Source: Listeria cornellensis FSL F6-0969 (GTDB taxonomy: Bacteria; Bacillota; Bacilli; Lactobacillales; Listeriaceae). Taken from it: 64,000 nt of DNA. A program made the translations under genes and the position numbers. The stretch is taken from assembly GCF_000525855.1 (NCBI RefSeq), contig NZ_AODE01000033.1, positions 1-64,000 of the forward strand, given 5' to 3'. Each line of letters opens with the position of its first letter. Positions within the stretch are counted from its first letter, which is position 1. Positions 36,567-46,049 of this stretch are shown here, piece by piece. The notes under the pieces were generated by a model. That model worked only from the letters and a program-made list of their open reading frames with translations. It had not been told where the DNA came from and ran no database searches.

Positions 36567-38764
36567 ATGGATGAAATGGTAAAAACAGTACAGAGTTGGT
36601 TGAACAAAACGTATCAAAGTTATGTCGCAAAAGGCGATTATCAAACGATTCCTGAGAACGGGAAAACAGGATGGACGACGGTGTATGCGTTAACGCGCGC
36701 CCTTCAAATCGAACTTGGCATCTCACCTACCGCGGATAATTTCGGGCCGGGAACAGAGAAAGCGTTCAAGCCGCTGACAATCGGAGCAAGCGACGCCAAA
36801 CCGAGCAATATCAACTATATTTTACAAGGCGCATTCTACTGCAAAGGCTATAGCCCCGGTGGTTTCACTGGAACGTTCGGTGGACAAACGCAAATCGCCG
36901 TTAAAATGTTCCAAAAAGACGCTGGACTCGCGACGCAAGATGGTGTCGTATCGACGATCATTATGAAATCTCTACTTAACATGAGCGCGTTCCAGACGGT
37001 AAGTGGTGGCAATTTCGCCGTTCGGACGGTTCAGCAAAATCTAAATCGGGATTACAGCGCTTGGATTGGTACACTCGTTCCGTGCGATGGTTTATACGGT
37101 CGTGACACAAATACCACGCTGATTTACGCCCTTCAAAAAGAAGAAGGCATGGCGCGCACGACGGCGAACGGCAATTTTGGGCCAGGGACGACGACAAATC
37201 TGACAAACCTGATTCCTACCTTCCCATCGAACAAGGCACTCGTTCTACTTTTGCAATACAGTCTCGCATGCAACGGCCTGCCGATCAATCAGTTTAGTGG
37301 CACATACGACGCAGAAACGACGAATCTGGTGAAGCGCTATCAAGAATTTATGAAAATGAGTATCACGACCGGCGCGATTAATATGGGTACGTTCAAAGCG
37401 CTGCTATCAAGTGCTGGCGATACGAACCGAAGCGCGACCGCCTGTGATACTTCTTACGTCCTGAATACCGACCAAATCGATACCTTATGGAATGCCGGTT
37501 ACCGCTACGTTGGCCGCTATTTAACAGGAAATGTCATTCGCGGCGGTGCTCGAGTTCCGAAAGCGATGAACCCGACAGAAATCGCGGCAATCCTAAAAAA
37601 AAGGTCTAAAAATCTTCCCAATCTACCAAGACGGCGGCTATGAAATTCCATATTTCGAGGTCCCACTTCAAGGCATTAGTGATGGATATAAAGCCATTGA
37701 TGCCGCATACAATCTTGGTTTTCCAGCAGGAACAACGATTTATTTCGCGGTCGACCTCGACGCCTACGACTATCAAATTACAGATTTAATCATGCCCTAC
37801 TTCCAAAACCTACGCGCCGCATTCAAGCAAAATCAAGATTTGCGTTCCTACCAAATCGGCGTTTACGGTGCCCGCAATGTGTGTAGCCGCCTGAAAAATG
37901 CTGGTCTCGTAGATAACGTTTTTGTCGCTAATATGTCCACCGGATTCAGCGGCAACCTTGGCTTCCCGATGCCTGACAACTGGGCATTCGACCAATATTT
38001 CGAAATGTCGATCGGCACAGGAAACGGGAAATTAGACATCGATAAAGTGACCTATTCCGGCGCAGATAAGGGCGTTTCAACCGTGACCCCGCCACCAGTG
38101 AGCGACACACCGAATTCCGCAGCGATTAACCGAGCACGTATACTTCGGATTCGTGATATTTTATACGGAAATTCGAGTTTAGCCGCATTGGTTGATGATA
38201 AAGTCACCTTTGATTTGGAACTTGAAAAAGCGAATGTCCGCGTTATTTCACCAAATCTTAGCGTCCTGTTTACAACAAGTGCCAAACTAACAAATCCTGG
38301 TGATGGTGACACAACAATCACAGTGAAAGACGGAAAAATCAATGCGTCATTTGAAGAAGAACTAGCCAATTGGACAGGAACCCTCTCAACAGAGGATGCA
38401 GCCAACACAAAAAAAAGTGGTTGCCGATTTAGCCGCAAAAATCGTTGTTGGAAATATCATCGTAAAGTGGCTACCAGTTGCGGATAAACTAACCATCACA
38501 CTCACGGCGAATGTACCTGAAATTGAAGTGACAGATAAATATAAAACAAGCGCTTCGATGAAAGTGACATTCATATTCGATAATAAAAATAACGAACTAG
38601 ATTCACAAATGCAAACTGTTGGTGTCTATGCTTTTGGTGGAGCTATAGTACTTGGAGCAGTAGCATGTATCATTGGAGCACTTGGTATAGAAATTCTCAT
38701 CGGGGCAGCATCATTACTTTTAATTGGTATTAAAAGTGTTTTAGATAAAGTAACACACAAATAG
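36567..38764 (+). CDS. Peptidoglycan-binding DUF1906 protein (YbfG-like), two frameshifts
   Basis: 731 aa after removing one A from each of two A8 runs (37595-37602, 38409-38416). N-terminal repeats with PG_binding_1 character (KTGWTTVYALTRALQIELG, FGPGTEKAF; TFGGQTQIAVKMFQ), then from about 300 a DUF1906 glycoside-hydrolase-like domain (YVGRYLTGNV, IYQDGGYEIPYFEVPLQG, IYFAVDLDAYDYQI, GVYGARNVCSRL). The C-terminal about 220 residues are a beta-rich region and end in a glycine-rich hydrophobic stretch (near 690-720). There is no signal peptide. ATG 36567 has GGAG nine bases upstream. Family members are wall-associated; enzymatic activity is unproved. Followed by an array of small membrane-protein genes. 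Confidence 0.8.
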
Positions 38765-38770
38765 TATTCA

Positions 38771-38806
38771 AAACTCTGCATCTGTTATATAATGGGTGTA
38801 GAGTTT
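38771..38806 (+). promoter_or_regulatory. Dyad with TATAAT in its loop before array gene 1
   Basis: AAACTCTGCATC / GGTGTAGAGTTT with TATAAT at 38788-38793 in the loop. Could be a terminator for the upstream gene, a promoter, or both; a similar unit lies at 39417-39450. Confidence 0.5.
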
Positions 38807-38830
38807 ATTTTATATTTGGAGGTCGACCAC

Positions 38831-39262
38831 TTGATAATTACAAAAAAAGACTTAGAACCATTTTCCAAAATCATTTCAACCGTCATGGAACAAGCTGATG
38901 ATATCACAGTATTAAATGCAACCTTAGACTCTCTGACACTAGAAGAATTAGAACGAACCAAAGCCTACTTTTCTGGAACAGGTAAAAGGACTTCATTTCA
39001 ACAACTACGAACGATAGTCATTGGCTCTTTTATCGCAGGCATGATGATTTTTCTTCTCAATATGTTTCAAGATTATTTCTTTGTAGCGGTTATTGCAGTT
39101 GCATTCTTACTGATTTGCGTTATCGAATTGGTTCGACCATTATTTACATCTCCTGTTAGACCTAACTTAGCTCTAGCCTATGTCCGGGGGAAATATGATC
39201 GTGTTGTTAACCTCATTGATATTATCTTAGCCGAACGTTATGCAGAAGTACGAAAAAAATAG
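38831..39262 (+). CDS. Array protein 1: small two-TM protein
   Basis: 143 aa from TTG 38831, after GGAGGTCGACCAC. Layout shared by all copies: a cytoplasmic helical N-terminus with EQADD and LTLEELERTKAYFSGTG (about 12-50), a two-helix membrane hairpin (GSFIAGMMIFLLNMF and FVAVIAVAFLLICVIEL, about 65-105), and a C-terminal LAYVRGKYDRVVNLIDIILAERY. Not a family I recognise. Position behind a wall-binding protein and repeated duplication recall immunity-gene arrays. Confidence 0.7.
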   Translation: MIITKKDLEPFSKIISTVMEQADDITVLNATLDSLTLEELERTKAYFSGTGKRTSFQQLRTIVIGSFIAGMMIFLLNMFQDYFFVAVIAVAFLLICVIELVRPLFTSPVRPNLALAYVRGKYDRVVNLIDIILAERYAEVRKK

Positions 39263-39306
39263 TCTGAAATCTGGATTTAACTACACAAACTAGGAGGTAC
39301 ATACAT

Positions 39307-39390
39307 AAAAACACCAAAAGCAGAATTAGATAACCTCTCAAAGCTTTTAACCGGTTGAATCGAACAAGCATACAATAAAGATTTTCTAGA
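39307..39390 (+). pseudogene. Array copy 2: 5' remnant
   Basis: Relic whose first 28 codons match array protein 5 (KTPKAELDNLSKLL, then IEQA) after a good GGAGG. The initiator is ATA, an in-frame TGA follows at codon 17, and the rest is missing. Confidence 0.65.
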
Positions 39391-39416
39391 CAAATCATCT
39401 ACTAAATCATACTATG

Positions 39417-39454
39417 AAATCTACATCTGTTGTATAATGGGTGTAGATTTTTTT
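39417..39454 (+). terminator. Terminator/promoter-like dyad before array copy 3
   Basis: AAATCTACATC / GGTGTAGATTT with TATAAT (39433-39438) in the loop and seven T after the stem. Confidence 0.55.
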
Positions 39455-39477
39455 AATGTACATAAGGAGGTAGCATT

Positions 39478-39943
39478 TTGGAGACATCTAAACTTGAGTT
39501 AACTAAACTCGCACAACTAATTACTTCTCTTGAAACTGATACATCAGATACGGAAACAATGCTTTATAATCTGAACCAGTTAAGTACTGAGGAACTAGAG
39601 AGTGTGCAATCATATTTTTCAGGAAGTGGCATTCGAACCTTTTCAAAAACCTTTCTGCAAATTTCTATGGCTTCGTTCATTTCTGGCATGACCGTTTTCT
39701 TTTTCATAAAATTCCAAGCAGAATTGCTAGTTTTTTTTCCTTGGAATCGCTTATTTATTAGCATGTATCTTAATTTTCTTCCGCTCTACTTTAAAAGCGC
39801 CAACAAAGTCCTTTCTAGAAATCGCAATGAACAGAGGTAAGTACGATCGAATTATCAGCTTGACGGCCATTATTTTAGATGAACGATATAGAAGAGATTT
39901 TCAAAATGCGTTAAAAACCCCTTCTAATTTTGAAGAAAATTAA
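39478..39943 (+). CDS. Array protein 3, one frameshift
   Basis: Starts at TTG 39478 after AAGGAGG. METSKLELTKLAQLI...LSTEELESVQSYFSGSG aligns with the other copies; removing one base at about 39729-39738 (T8CC) joins the TM hairpin to RGKYDRIISLTAIILDERY and gives 154 aa. Whether the lesion is real cannot be told from sequence. Confidence 0.6.
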
Positions 39944-40005
39944 TTAAGCATATTATCAACAAATACTATAATTGTGATGTAGTTTTACAACAGGAGGTCG
40001 ACCAC

Positions 40006-40286
40006 TTGATAATTACAAAAAAAGACTTAGAACAATAATTATTGGTTCTTTTATAGCAGGTATGATGATTTTTATTCTCAACATGTTTCAAGAATATTTC
40101 TTTGTAGCTGTTATTGCGCTTATGTTCCTTCTAGCTTGTGTCATTGAATTATTCAGAACAGCCCTCACTTTTCCAGTTAAGACTAGCGTAGCATTAGCTT
40201 ATACCCGAGGTAAATATGATCGTGTTGTTAGCCTCATTGATATTATCTTAGCTGAACGTTACGCAGAAGTACGAAAAATAGTATGA
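40006..40286 (+). pseudogene. Array copy 4: internal deletion
   Basis: The first 30-odd bases from the Shine-Dalgarno onward are identical to array gene 1, then the sequence jumps from TTAGAAC to AATAATTATTGG, losing about 150 bases and the frame. The second half (GSFIAGMMIFILNMF...RGKYDRVVSLIDIILAERYAEVRK) is close to array protein 1. The junction falls in GAAC, present at both points in gene 1. Confidence 0.7.
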
Positions 40287-40322
40287 AATCTTGATTTTTT
40301 ATACACCCCAGGAGGTACATAA

Positions 40323-40829
40323 ATGAAAGCATCCAAAACCGAATTAGATAATTTCACAAAGCTTTTAGTTGGTTTAATCGAACAAGCAGATAATGTCGAA
40401 GCTATCTGCTATGCACTAAACAGACTCACTCTAACAGAACTAGAAAAAGTTAAAACCTATTTTTCAGGAAGTGGTACGCGAGTCGTATTCATTAGACAAA
40501 GTGAGATTATCATAGGAACCTTTGTCTCCGGCATGATGATTTTTATTTATAATATGTACCAAACTAATTTTTTCATGTCCACCTTTTTGGAACTTTTATT
40601 TGTATATTGTCTATTAAGCATTATTCGTTTATTTTTTGCCAGAAAACCCATCCATCAGCATGTAAAACTTGCCTATAATCGAGCTAAATTCGATCGTATT
40701 GTTTCGCTCGCTGATATCATTCTAAACAGCCGCTATGAAAAGGAATTGCAAAATACCGTAGATAAATTCGCCTCTACTGACAACTTAGAAAGAAAATCAC
40801 AGGAGGCGCATTTTCTTGAAAATATCTAA
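40323..40829 (+). CDS. Array protein 5: small two-TM protein
   Basis: 168 aa, intact, ATG with CAGGAGG upstream. Same layout as protein 1: KTELDNFTKLL, IEQADN, LTLTELEKVKTYFSGSGTR, TM hairpin GTFVSGMMIFIYNMYQTNFF... and AYNRAKFDRIVSLADIILNSRY, plus a 20-residue extra C-terminus. The last codons overlap the start of array gene 6, so the two are translationally coupled. Confidence 0.72.
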   Translation: MKASKTELDNFTKLLVGLIEQADNVEAICYALNRLTLTELEKVKTYFSGSGTRVVFIRQSEIIIGTFVSGMMIFIYNMYQTNFFMSTFLELLFVYCLLSIIRLFFARKPIHQHVKLAYNRAKFDRIVSLADIILNSRYEKELQNTVDKFASTDNLERKSQEAHFLENI

Positions 40830-41256
40830 ATCAGAACATATGAAATTTTCTCAGCTATTTTCTACTATTGAAAAGCATGCAGATGACGAGAATATGTTAA
40901 ACCAAGCCCTAAAAGAAATTCCGCTAGAAGATTTGGAGCATCTAAAAGCATATCTTTCTGGTACAATGTCTCTCACACCCTATTCGCATATTAAGTCAAT
41001 TTTTATGTATTCGTTTGTGGGAATGTCTGTCATCTATCTTATATTCTTATACCAAACAAATACTTTGCTTTCCTTTACGGCAATCATCTTACTCTTAGTA
41101 GTCGAATTTAGACTCTTTCAAGTTGCTTATAGTTCACCAATTCATACACACGTGGTATTAGCCCACCGTAGACAAAAATACGATCGAATTGTCCAAGTCA
41201 TCGAGACCATTCTGAAAAAACGTTACCTAAAAGAATTAAAAAAATGCTGTCATTGA
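40816..41256 (+). CDS. Array protein 6: divergent small two-TM protein
   Basis: 146 aa from TTG 40816, preceded by AGGAGG inside the end of gene 5. Same order of parts (KISKSEHMKFSQLF, IEKHADDENMLNQAL, LEDLEHLKAYLSGT, TM hairpin, VLAHRRQKYDRIVQVIETILKKRY), but the most diverged copy. Followed by a terminator. Confidence 0.72.
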   Translation: MKISKSEHMKFSQLFSTIEKHADDENMLNQALKEIPLEDLEHLKAYLSGTMSLTPYSHIKSIFMYSFVGMSVIYLIFLYQTNTLLSFTAIILLLVVEFRLFQVAYSSPIHTHVVLAHRRQKYDRIVQVIETILKKRYLKELKKCCH

Positions 41257-41266
41257 TTTCTAAATT

Positions 41267-41313
41267 AAAGCATCGTAAAGCGCTAGTATATCAGCGTTTC
41301 ACGATGCTTTTTT
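41267..41313 (+). terminator. Terminator closing the array
   Basis: AAAGCATCGT and ACGATGCTTT outer stem with GCGCT / AGCGT inner stem, then T6. Confidence 0.87.
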
Positions 41314-41413
41314 GCGGTTTAAAATAAAAATAAAGATGGGCGATTTCAGACAGGTTTGGACGTGAAATCCGTTGTATAATGAACCTATATTAAAGATGAA
41401 TGGAGGTCATAAT

Positions 41414-41809
41414 ATGACAACAGCAACTAAAACTATGCCGAAAGAAATTTATCGTTATATCGAGCATGAGCTTATCAATTATCCCCGAATGATAGAACGT
41501 ATCAATGAGTTAACACAATACTTACAGCACGAGAAAAATCCACAATCCCCTTCTTATAATACGCTTCATCTCGACATTAGAATTGAAAGGCTTTCAACCG
41601 TAGTGCGATGTATAGAAAATGTCATGCGTAATCTGAACTCGCTCGGTGATCCATACCAAGAATTCATTAAACTACGATATTGGCGCACCAACTCCAACAC
41701 AACAATGGAAGGCATCGCACAAAAAATCCACGTAAGCCGTCGAACTGCATATAACATGCAAAACCGTATTATTCAGATGGTTGCGAGTGAATTAGGTGAG
41801 TGGAATTAA
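41414..41809 (+). CDS. ArpU/RinA-like phage-type transcriptional regulator
   Basis: 131 aa from ATG 41414 after TGGAGG. N-terminal helical part (IYRYIEHELINYPRMIERINELTQYL), then a sigma-region-4-like HTH at the C-terminus (DPYQEFIKLRYWR, TMEGIAQKIHVSRRTAYNMQNRIIQM). The pattern is that of ArpU/RinA/DUF722 late-gene regulators of phages. No other phage gene is adjacent, so it may be a relic or recruited regulator of the neighbouring island. Confidence 0.72.
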   Translation: MTTATKTMPKEIYRYIEHELINYPRMIERINELTQYLQHEKNPQSPSYNTLHLDIRIERLSTVVRCIENVMRNLNSLGDPYQEFIKLRYWRTNSNTTMEGIAQKIHVSRRTAYNMQNRIIQMVASELGEWN

Positions 41810-42105
41810 CCTTATTTAGTATAAACAATGAATAATTTCAAACAATTATGCAAAAAAAATTAAAAAATGGCAAATTAGCCAAGTAAAGTTAGTTTGTATC
41901 AGAATTGGGAATAAAAAATATCCCATACATGCGATTATAACAAATTCATCCATATTATCCTTGGAAATAACGTGGGTCTTATATAGATTATAGTTGTAAT
42001 TATCACCAATTAACAGTATGATATGTATAGTTCTATTTGCTATATACATATTTATATTGTTGATTAGGGAGTAGTTCAAAAAAAAGAATGATGGGAGAGA
42101 ATGTA

Positions 42106-42501
42106 ATGAGTTTTAGAAAAAGAGTTTTACCATTTTTGTTGATTGTAGGGTTGGTATTTGCGGGGGTATTAGGGGTTTCATCGACGAAAGCGTTTGCTAT
42201 GAATTCGAAAGGATCATCTCAAGTAGCTTTTCACACAGACGCTAATACCTATTCCAAAAATGCAACTACAATTGATGTGATTGGAGTTAGTCCTAATTCA
42301 AATGCAATTTCTGTAGAGCTGTATAAGAAAGGTGATTCGAAATTTTATAAATCTATCAATGTTTATAAACGTGGACCATATAGAGTTTCCTTTTCCCTGA
42401 AAGGATTAAAAGCTGGTCAATATGATGTATGGGTAAATGGTGGATGGGGCTCAGTGCCATACAGAGCTGTACTGCAGCATTATCTAACGGTACAACGTTA
42501 A
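42106..42501 (+). CDS. Small secreted protein
   Basis: 131 aa from ATG 42106 (GGGAGAG upstream). Signal peptide: RKR, hydrophobic LLIVGLVFAGVLGV, then AFA as likely cleavage site near residue 31. The mature part of about 100 residues is beta-rich (VAFHTDANTYSKNATTIDVIGV, YDVWVNGGWGSVPYRAV) and could be a small Ig-like fold. Family not recognised. The 41810-42105 gap upstream is AT-rich, with no other gene. Confidence 0.7.
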   Translation: MSFRKRVLPFLLIVGLVFAGVLGVSSTKAFAMNSKGSSQVAFHTDANTYSKNATTIDVIGVSPNSNAISVELYKKGDSKFYKSINVYKRGPYRVSFSLKGLKAGQYDVWVNGGWGSVPYRAVLQHYLTVQR

Positions 42502-42548
42502 AATAAAGAGATCGCAAATCCAGTACTGGATTTGCGATCTCTTTATTT
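42501..42548. terminator. Perfect 48-bp palindromic terminator
   Basis: Arms of 23 bases (starting AAATAAAGAGATCGC) with only TA between them. The A and T ends make it bidirectional, for the secreted-protein gene and the convergent PBP gene. Confidence 0.88.
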
Positions 42549-42596
42549 CTTATAACAATATTATTAATACTTTTATAATTTATGTTTGACAAGTTA

Positions 42597-44759
42597 TTAA
42601 TCATTTAATTTAGATTGCGCAGCTGCCGCAGCTGCTTTATTATTAATTGGTTGATCCACTTTTGAAGAATCTTTACCAGCTTCTGCTCTTGCCTTTTTCA
42701 AATCATAGTAAGCTTCAAATATTTCCTCAGAAATTTTCATGTTAACCTTAGGATCTGTACTTCCATTATCTCTGTATCCCCAGGGAACTACAACAGCGAT
42801 TGAAATCTCTGGTTTCTCAGCTGGGGCGTAACCAACAAATGTTGTATTCCAAACGCCAGCCATTGCATTTCCTTTTTTAGGGCCATCATAAAAGGCTTGA
42901 GCTGTACCTGTTTTACCCGCAACTTCAACGGGAACATCTTTAAAATATTTATTACCCGTACCATTTCCGCCATGAGTAACTTCATAAAAACCTTTTTGAA
43001 CCTCTTTAATCGCTGACGTTGGGGCACCAACTTGATTTAAGATTTTTGGTTCGATTTCTGTTGCTACCTTTCCAACAGTATCTCCATTTGTACTTGGATC
43101 ACGAATTTCTTTTAACATCGTTGGCTCAACTCGAGAACCTCCATTTGCAATTGTTGCTCCATATTGAGCTAATTGTAATGGTGTATATGAGTCATACTGA
43201 CCAATAGAAAAATCGAGAATTTTACCCATCGTCTTGTCATCACCCTTAAAGCCCACTTGTTCTCCTGGAAGGTCAATACCGGTCTTAACTCCTAATCCAA
43301 ACTGATTATAATAATATCTCATTTTGTCAAACGTTTCTGGTGAAGCTCGGAATGGACCATTGTAAACATATTTTGCCCCAGCCATCTTCATCGATGTCTG
43401 GTACATGTAGGAATTAGATGATATTTCCAAAGCTCCAATAGGATCCAGTGACAATGAGCGTTCACCGTTACGGTTAAACCATGAACTTTTTTTTATCCGT
43501 GCCCTTAAATACAATTGGCTTATCTACAAAAACCGTATCCTCCGTAATAGCTCCGTCCATTATTCCACCTAATACAGTCGCACCTTTTACAGCAGATCCC
43601 ATATTGTAAGCTGAGGTAAAGTTGCCAAGTGAATAATCTTCATACTCACCCTTATCATTAATCAGCAGCCCAGATAATGCCAATACTTGCCCAGTATAAG
43701 GATCCATCGCTACCGCAAACGCTCGGTCAAACAAATCAGAACTTCCAGCAGCCTTACCAATCTGCATATTCTTCTTCAATATCTCTTCAATCTTCTTCTG
43801 CAACTCAACATCCACAGACAAGACTAAATCCTTACCTTTAGAACCTTCATATTTCTCAACCGTCTCAATAATATTCCCGCTACTATCCAGAACACTATTC
43901 GACTTCGATTTCTGTCCGGCTAATACAGATTCATACTGCGCTTCTAAATAACTCCGGCCAACGCGGTCATTCCGGCTGTAGCCTTGTGCTAAGTAATAAT
44001 CCACTTTGTCACTCGGAATCCCTTGTTTCTCCGTTGATACACTGCCTAAAATCGAACGCAATGTTTCGTCATACGTATAAAAACGATTCCAGTCTGTTGT
44101 CGTATCAACGCCTGGCAAGCTTTCTAAATTCTCACTTACCTTCGCGATTTCCTCATCCGTCACGCCTTTACTCTTAAGCGCTACTTGCGACAACGCATAA
44201 CCTGCCGTCATCTTTTTGTAAATCGTCGCGATACGCTTGTCTTCATCGGTCAAGCTAGCCAAATCATCTTTCGTCACGCCTGCAATTTGTTTCTTGTATA
44301 CTTTTCCGCCGTCCAAAGTTTGGTCAGCCTTGCTAAGACGTGCGATGGATTCTTTCTGATGTGTCAAAATCCAATAATCTTGCAAATCACGCTCCGTCAA
44401 TTTCTCCGGCGTAATCGCGACCAATTTATCCAATTTCTTCGCCACAGCAATCATGTCTGTTGCCTGCGTTTTCTGACTACGCGTATATGTGATTGATTTC
44501 ACCGCAGAATTCCCCACTAACAGGTTATAATTCCGGTCGTAAATAACACCACGTGGCACGTTTTTCGTTACACTGACATCATCCGTTTCCTCCAATTGAC
44601 GCTTATACGTTTCCCCTTGAACGATTTGAACCACACCTAGCGCAAAATCAAGGCCGAGAATAATATAAAAATCACGAAAAATAGGATGTTCAAGCGCAGT
44701 GGAATCACTTGCCTTTTCTTCTTCGGTTTGTCGGTCTTCTTGATAAATCTATTTTTCAC
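42597..44759 (-). CDS. Class B penicillin-binding protein, two frameshifts
   Basis: 720-aa transpeptidase after correcting a T8 run (43487-43494, +1) and a lost base at about 44638-44641. N-terminal cytoplasmic basic tail and one TM helix (LNILFFVIFILFSALIL), PBP dimer domain, MecA-like insert, then the catalytic motifs SxxK (GSAVKG), SxN (ISSNSY) and KTG (AGKTGTAQ). Start GTG 44759. Septal or sidewall peptidoglycan cross-linking at the membrane. Its place beside sodA matches a class B PBP that I recall there in L. monocytogenes (lmo1438), an inference. Confidence 0.92.
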
Positions 44760-44979
44760 GTGTCACAATCCTTCCTTTTTCAGCACTCATCTACTTCTAT
44801 TGTATCTGAATTTTGGCGAGATTACCACTAGAGTTTGATGAGAAAATCATTAAGAAAAGTTAAAGGCATCTTTAGATTTGTAATTCCATGCAGAAATAGT
44901 ATAAGACAATACTCTAAGCACGCAAAAAAAACGCCTAGCCCATCATTGGGTAAGACGAAGATTATGCTTTAAACAAATT

Positions 44980-45091
44980 GAGCGAAAGCGTTTGTATTCG
45001 GGGAATTTGGTGGAAGCCGGAAGCGGAGTGTACGACTTGTACATGAGAACCGGAAGTCCGCAAAATTCCTTGAATGCGAGCGCTTGTCGCC
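44980..45091 (+). repeat. Long hairpin repeat, family A copy 4
   Basis: Flanks GAGCGAAAGCGTTTGTAT and ATGCGAGCGCTTGTCGCC as in copy 3, with stem ATTCGGGGAATTT pairing (two G-U) with AAATTCCTTGAAT. Apex GTGTAC / GTACAT small hairpin. It lies between the sodA stop and the pbp start; the rest of 44760-45121 has no gene. Confidence 0.8.
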
Positions 45092-45121
45092 AATTTATTT
45101 AGATTATAGACAAGTTCAAAT

Positions 45122-45730
45122 TTATTTTGCTGCGTCGAAGTTCTCGCCAGCTTTGTTCCAGTCTACTACGTTCCAGAAAGTTTCGATGTATTTTGGACGT
45201 AAGTTTTGGAATTTCAAGTAGTATGCGTGCTCCCAAACGTCAAGACCGATAACTGGTGTGTAGCCTTCTGTTAACGGTGAATCTTGATTTGGAGTAGAGA
45301 TGATAGACAATTTGCCATCTTTCACTACTAGCCACGCCCAACCAGAACCGAAACGTGCAACGCCTGAATCAGCGAATTTCGTTTTGAATTCATCGAAGCT
45401 ACCAAAAGTTGCGTTGATTGCATCTGCTAAAGCGCCAGATGGTTCGCCGCCACCTTGTGGGCTAAGAATTTCCCAGAAAAATGTGTGGTTCGCATGTCCG
45501 CCGCCGTTGTTACGAACAGCAGTACGGATGTTTTCAGGAACACTATTTAAATCAGCAACCAAGTCCTCGATAGATTTAGCAGCTAAATCGTCATGTCCTT
45601 TTAATGCATCATTTAATTTCGTTACGTACGTTTGATGATGTTTCGAATAGTGAATCTCCATTGTTTCTTTATCAAAATTCGGCTCCAAAGCATCGTATGT
45701 GTAAGCTAATTTAGGTAATTCATATGTCAT
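45122..45730 (-). CDS. sodA: Superoxide dismutase, Mn type
   Basis: 202 aa. Metal ligands: His in [13 protein letters not shown] (two positions), and DVWEHAYYL with Asp and His; [11 protein letters not shown] is the N-terminal domain motif. The Gln in the loop after GSGWAW and overall sequence suit the Mn form, though Fe cannot be excluded. Strong GGAGGAG Shine-Dalgarno. Cytoplasmic superoxide defence. Confidence 0.96.
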   Translation of the reverse strand: MTYELPKLAYTYDALEPNFDKETMEIHYSKHHQTYVTKLNDALKGHDDLAAKSIEDLVADLNSVPENIRTAVRNNGGGHANHTFFWEILSPQGGGEPSGALADAINATFGSFDEFKTKFADSGVARFGSGWAWLVVKDGKLSIISTPNQDSPLTEGYTPVIGLDVWEHAYYLKFQNLRPKYIETFWNVVDWNKAGENFDAAK

Positions 45731-46049
45731 AATAAAAACTCCTCCTTGATATATCTTTATTTGAAAAAAACTCAGGGATAACGCGACCCGCGAATTTTCC
45801 CTACGTCTATAAGGTTATCACTAGAAAGGGAGCGTTGCAATTTAAATGCTTACTTGAAAGCTGAGCGGGCTCTAAAAAGCAACATCCTTTTTTCATAGGA
45901 GGTGACACGGCTGACGTAACTACTAACCGCATCTTTTCCTACCCTTGCAATCCTGCCAATTTCAAGCTATTATAAAGAAAGCAAATCCCAACTAAGATTT
46001 ACGTTTTCTACTATATAAATAAACCAAGAATGAGGTGCATCACAACCAA
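45731..46049. other. Intergenic region upstream of sodA and the DUF1189 gene
   Basis: About 320 bases between divergent genes. It must hold both promoters; a possible sodA -35 (TTGCAA on the minus strand near 45835) is weak. A short stretch near 45860 (AGCTGAGCGGGCTC) resembles the end of a family C repeat. No gene seen. Confidence 0.4.

Noticed and set aside
36567-42501. The island considered as a prophage
   Set aside because: Only the ArpU/RinA-like regulator is phage-type; no capsid, portal, terminase, holin or integrase genes are adjacent.
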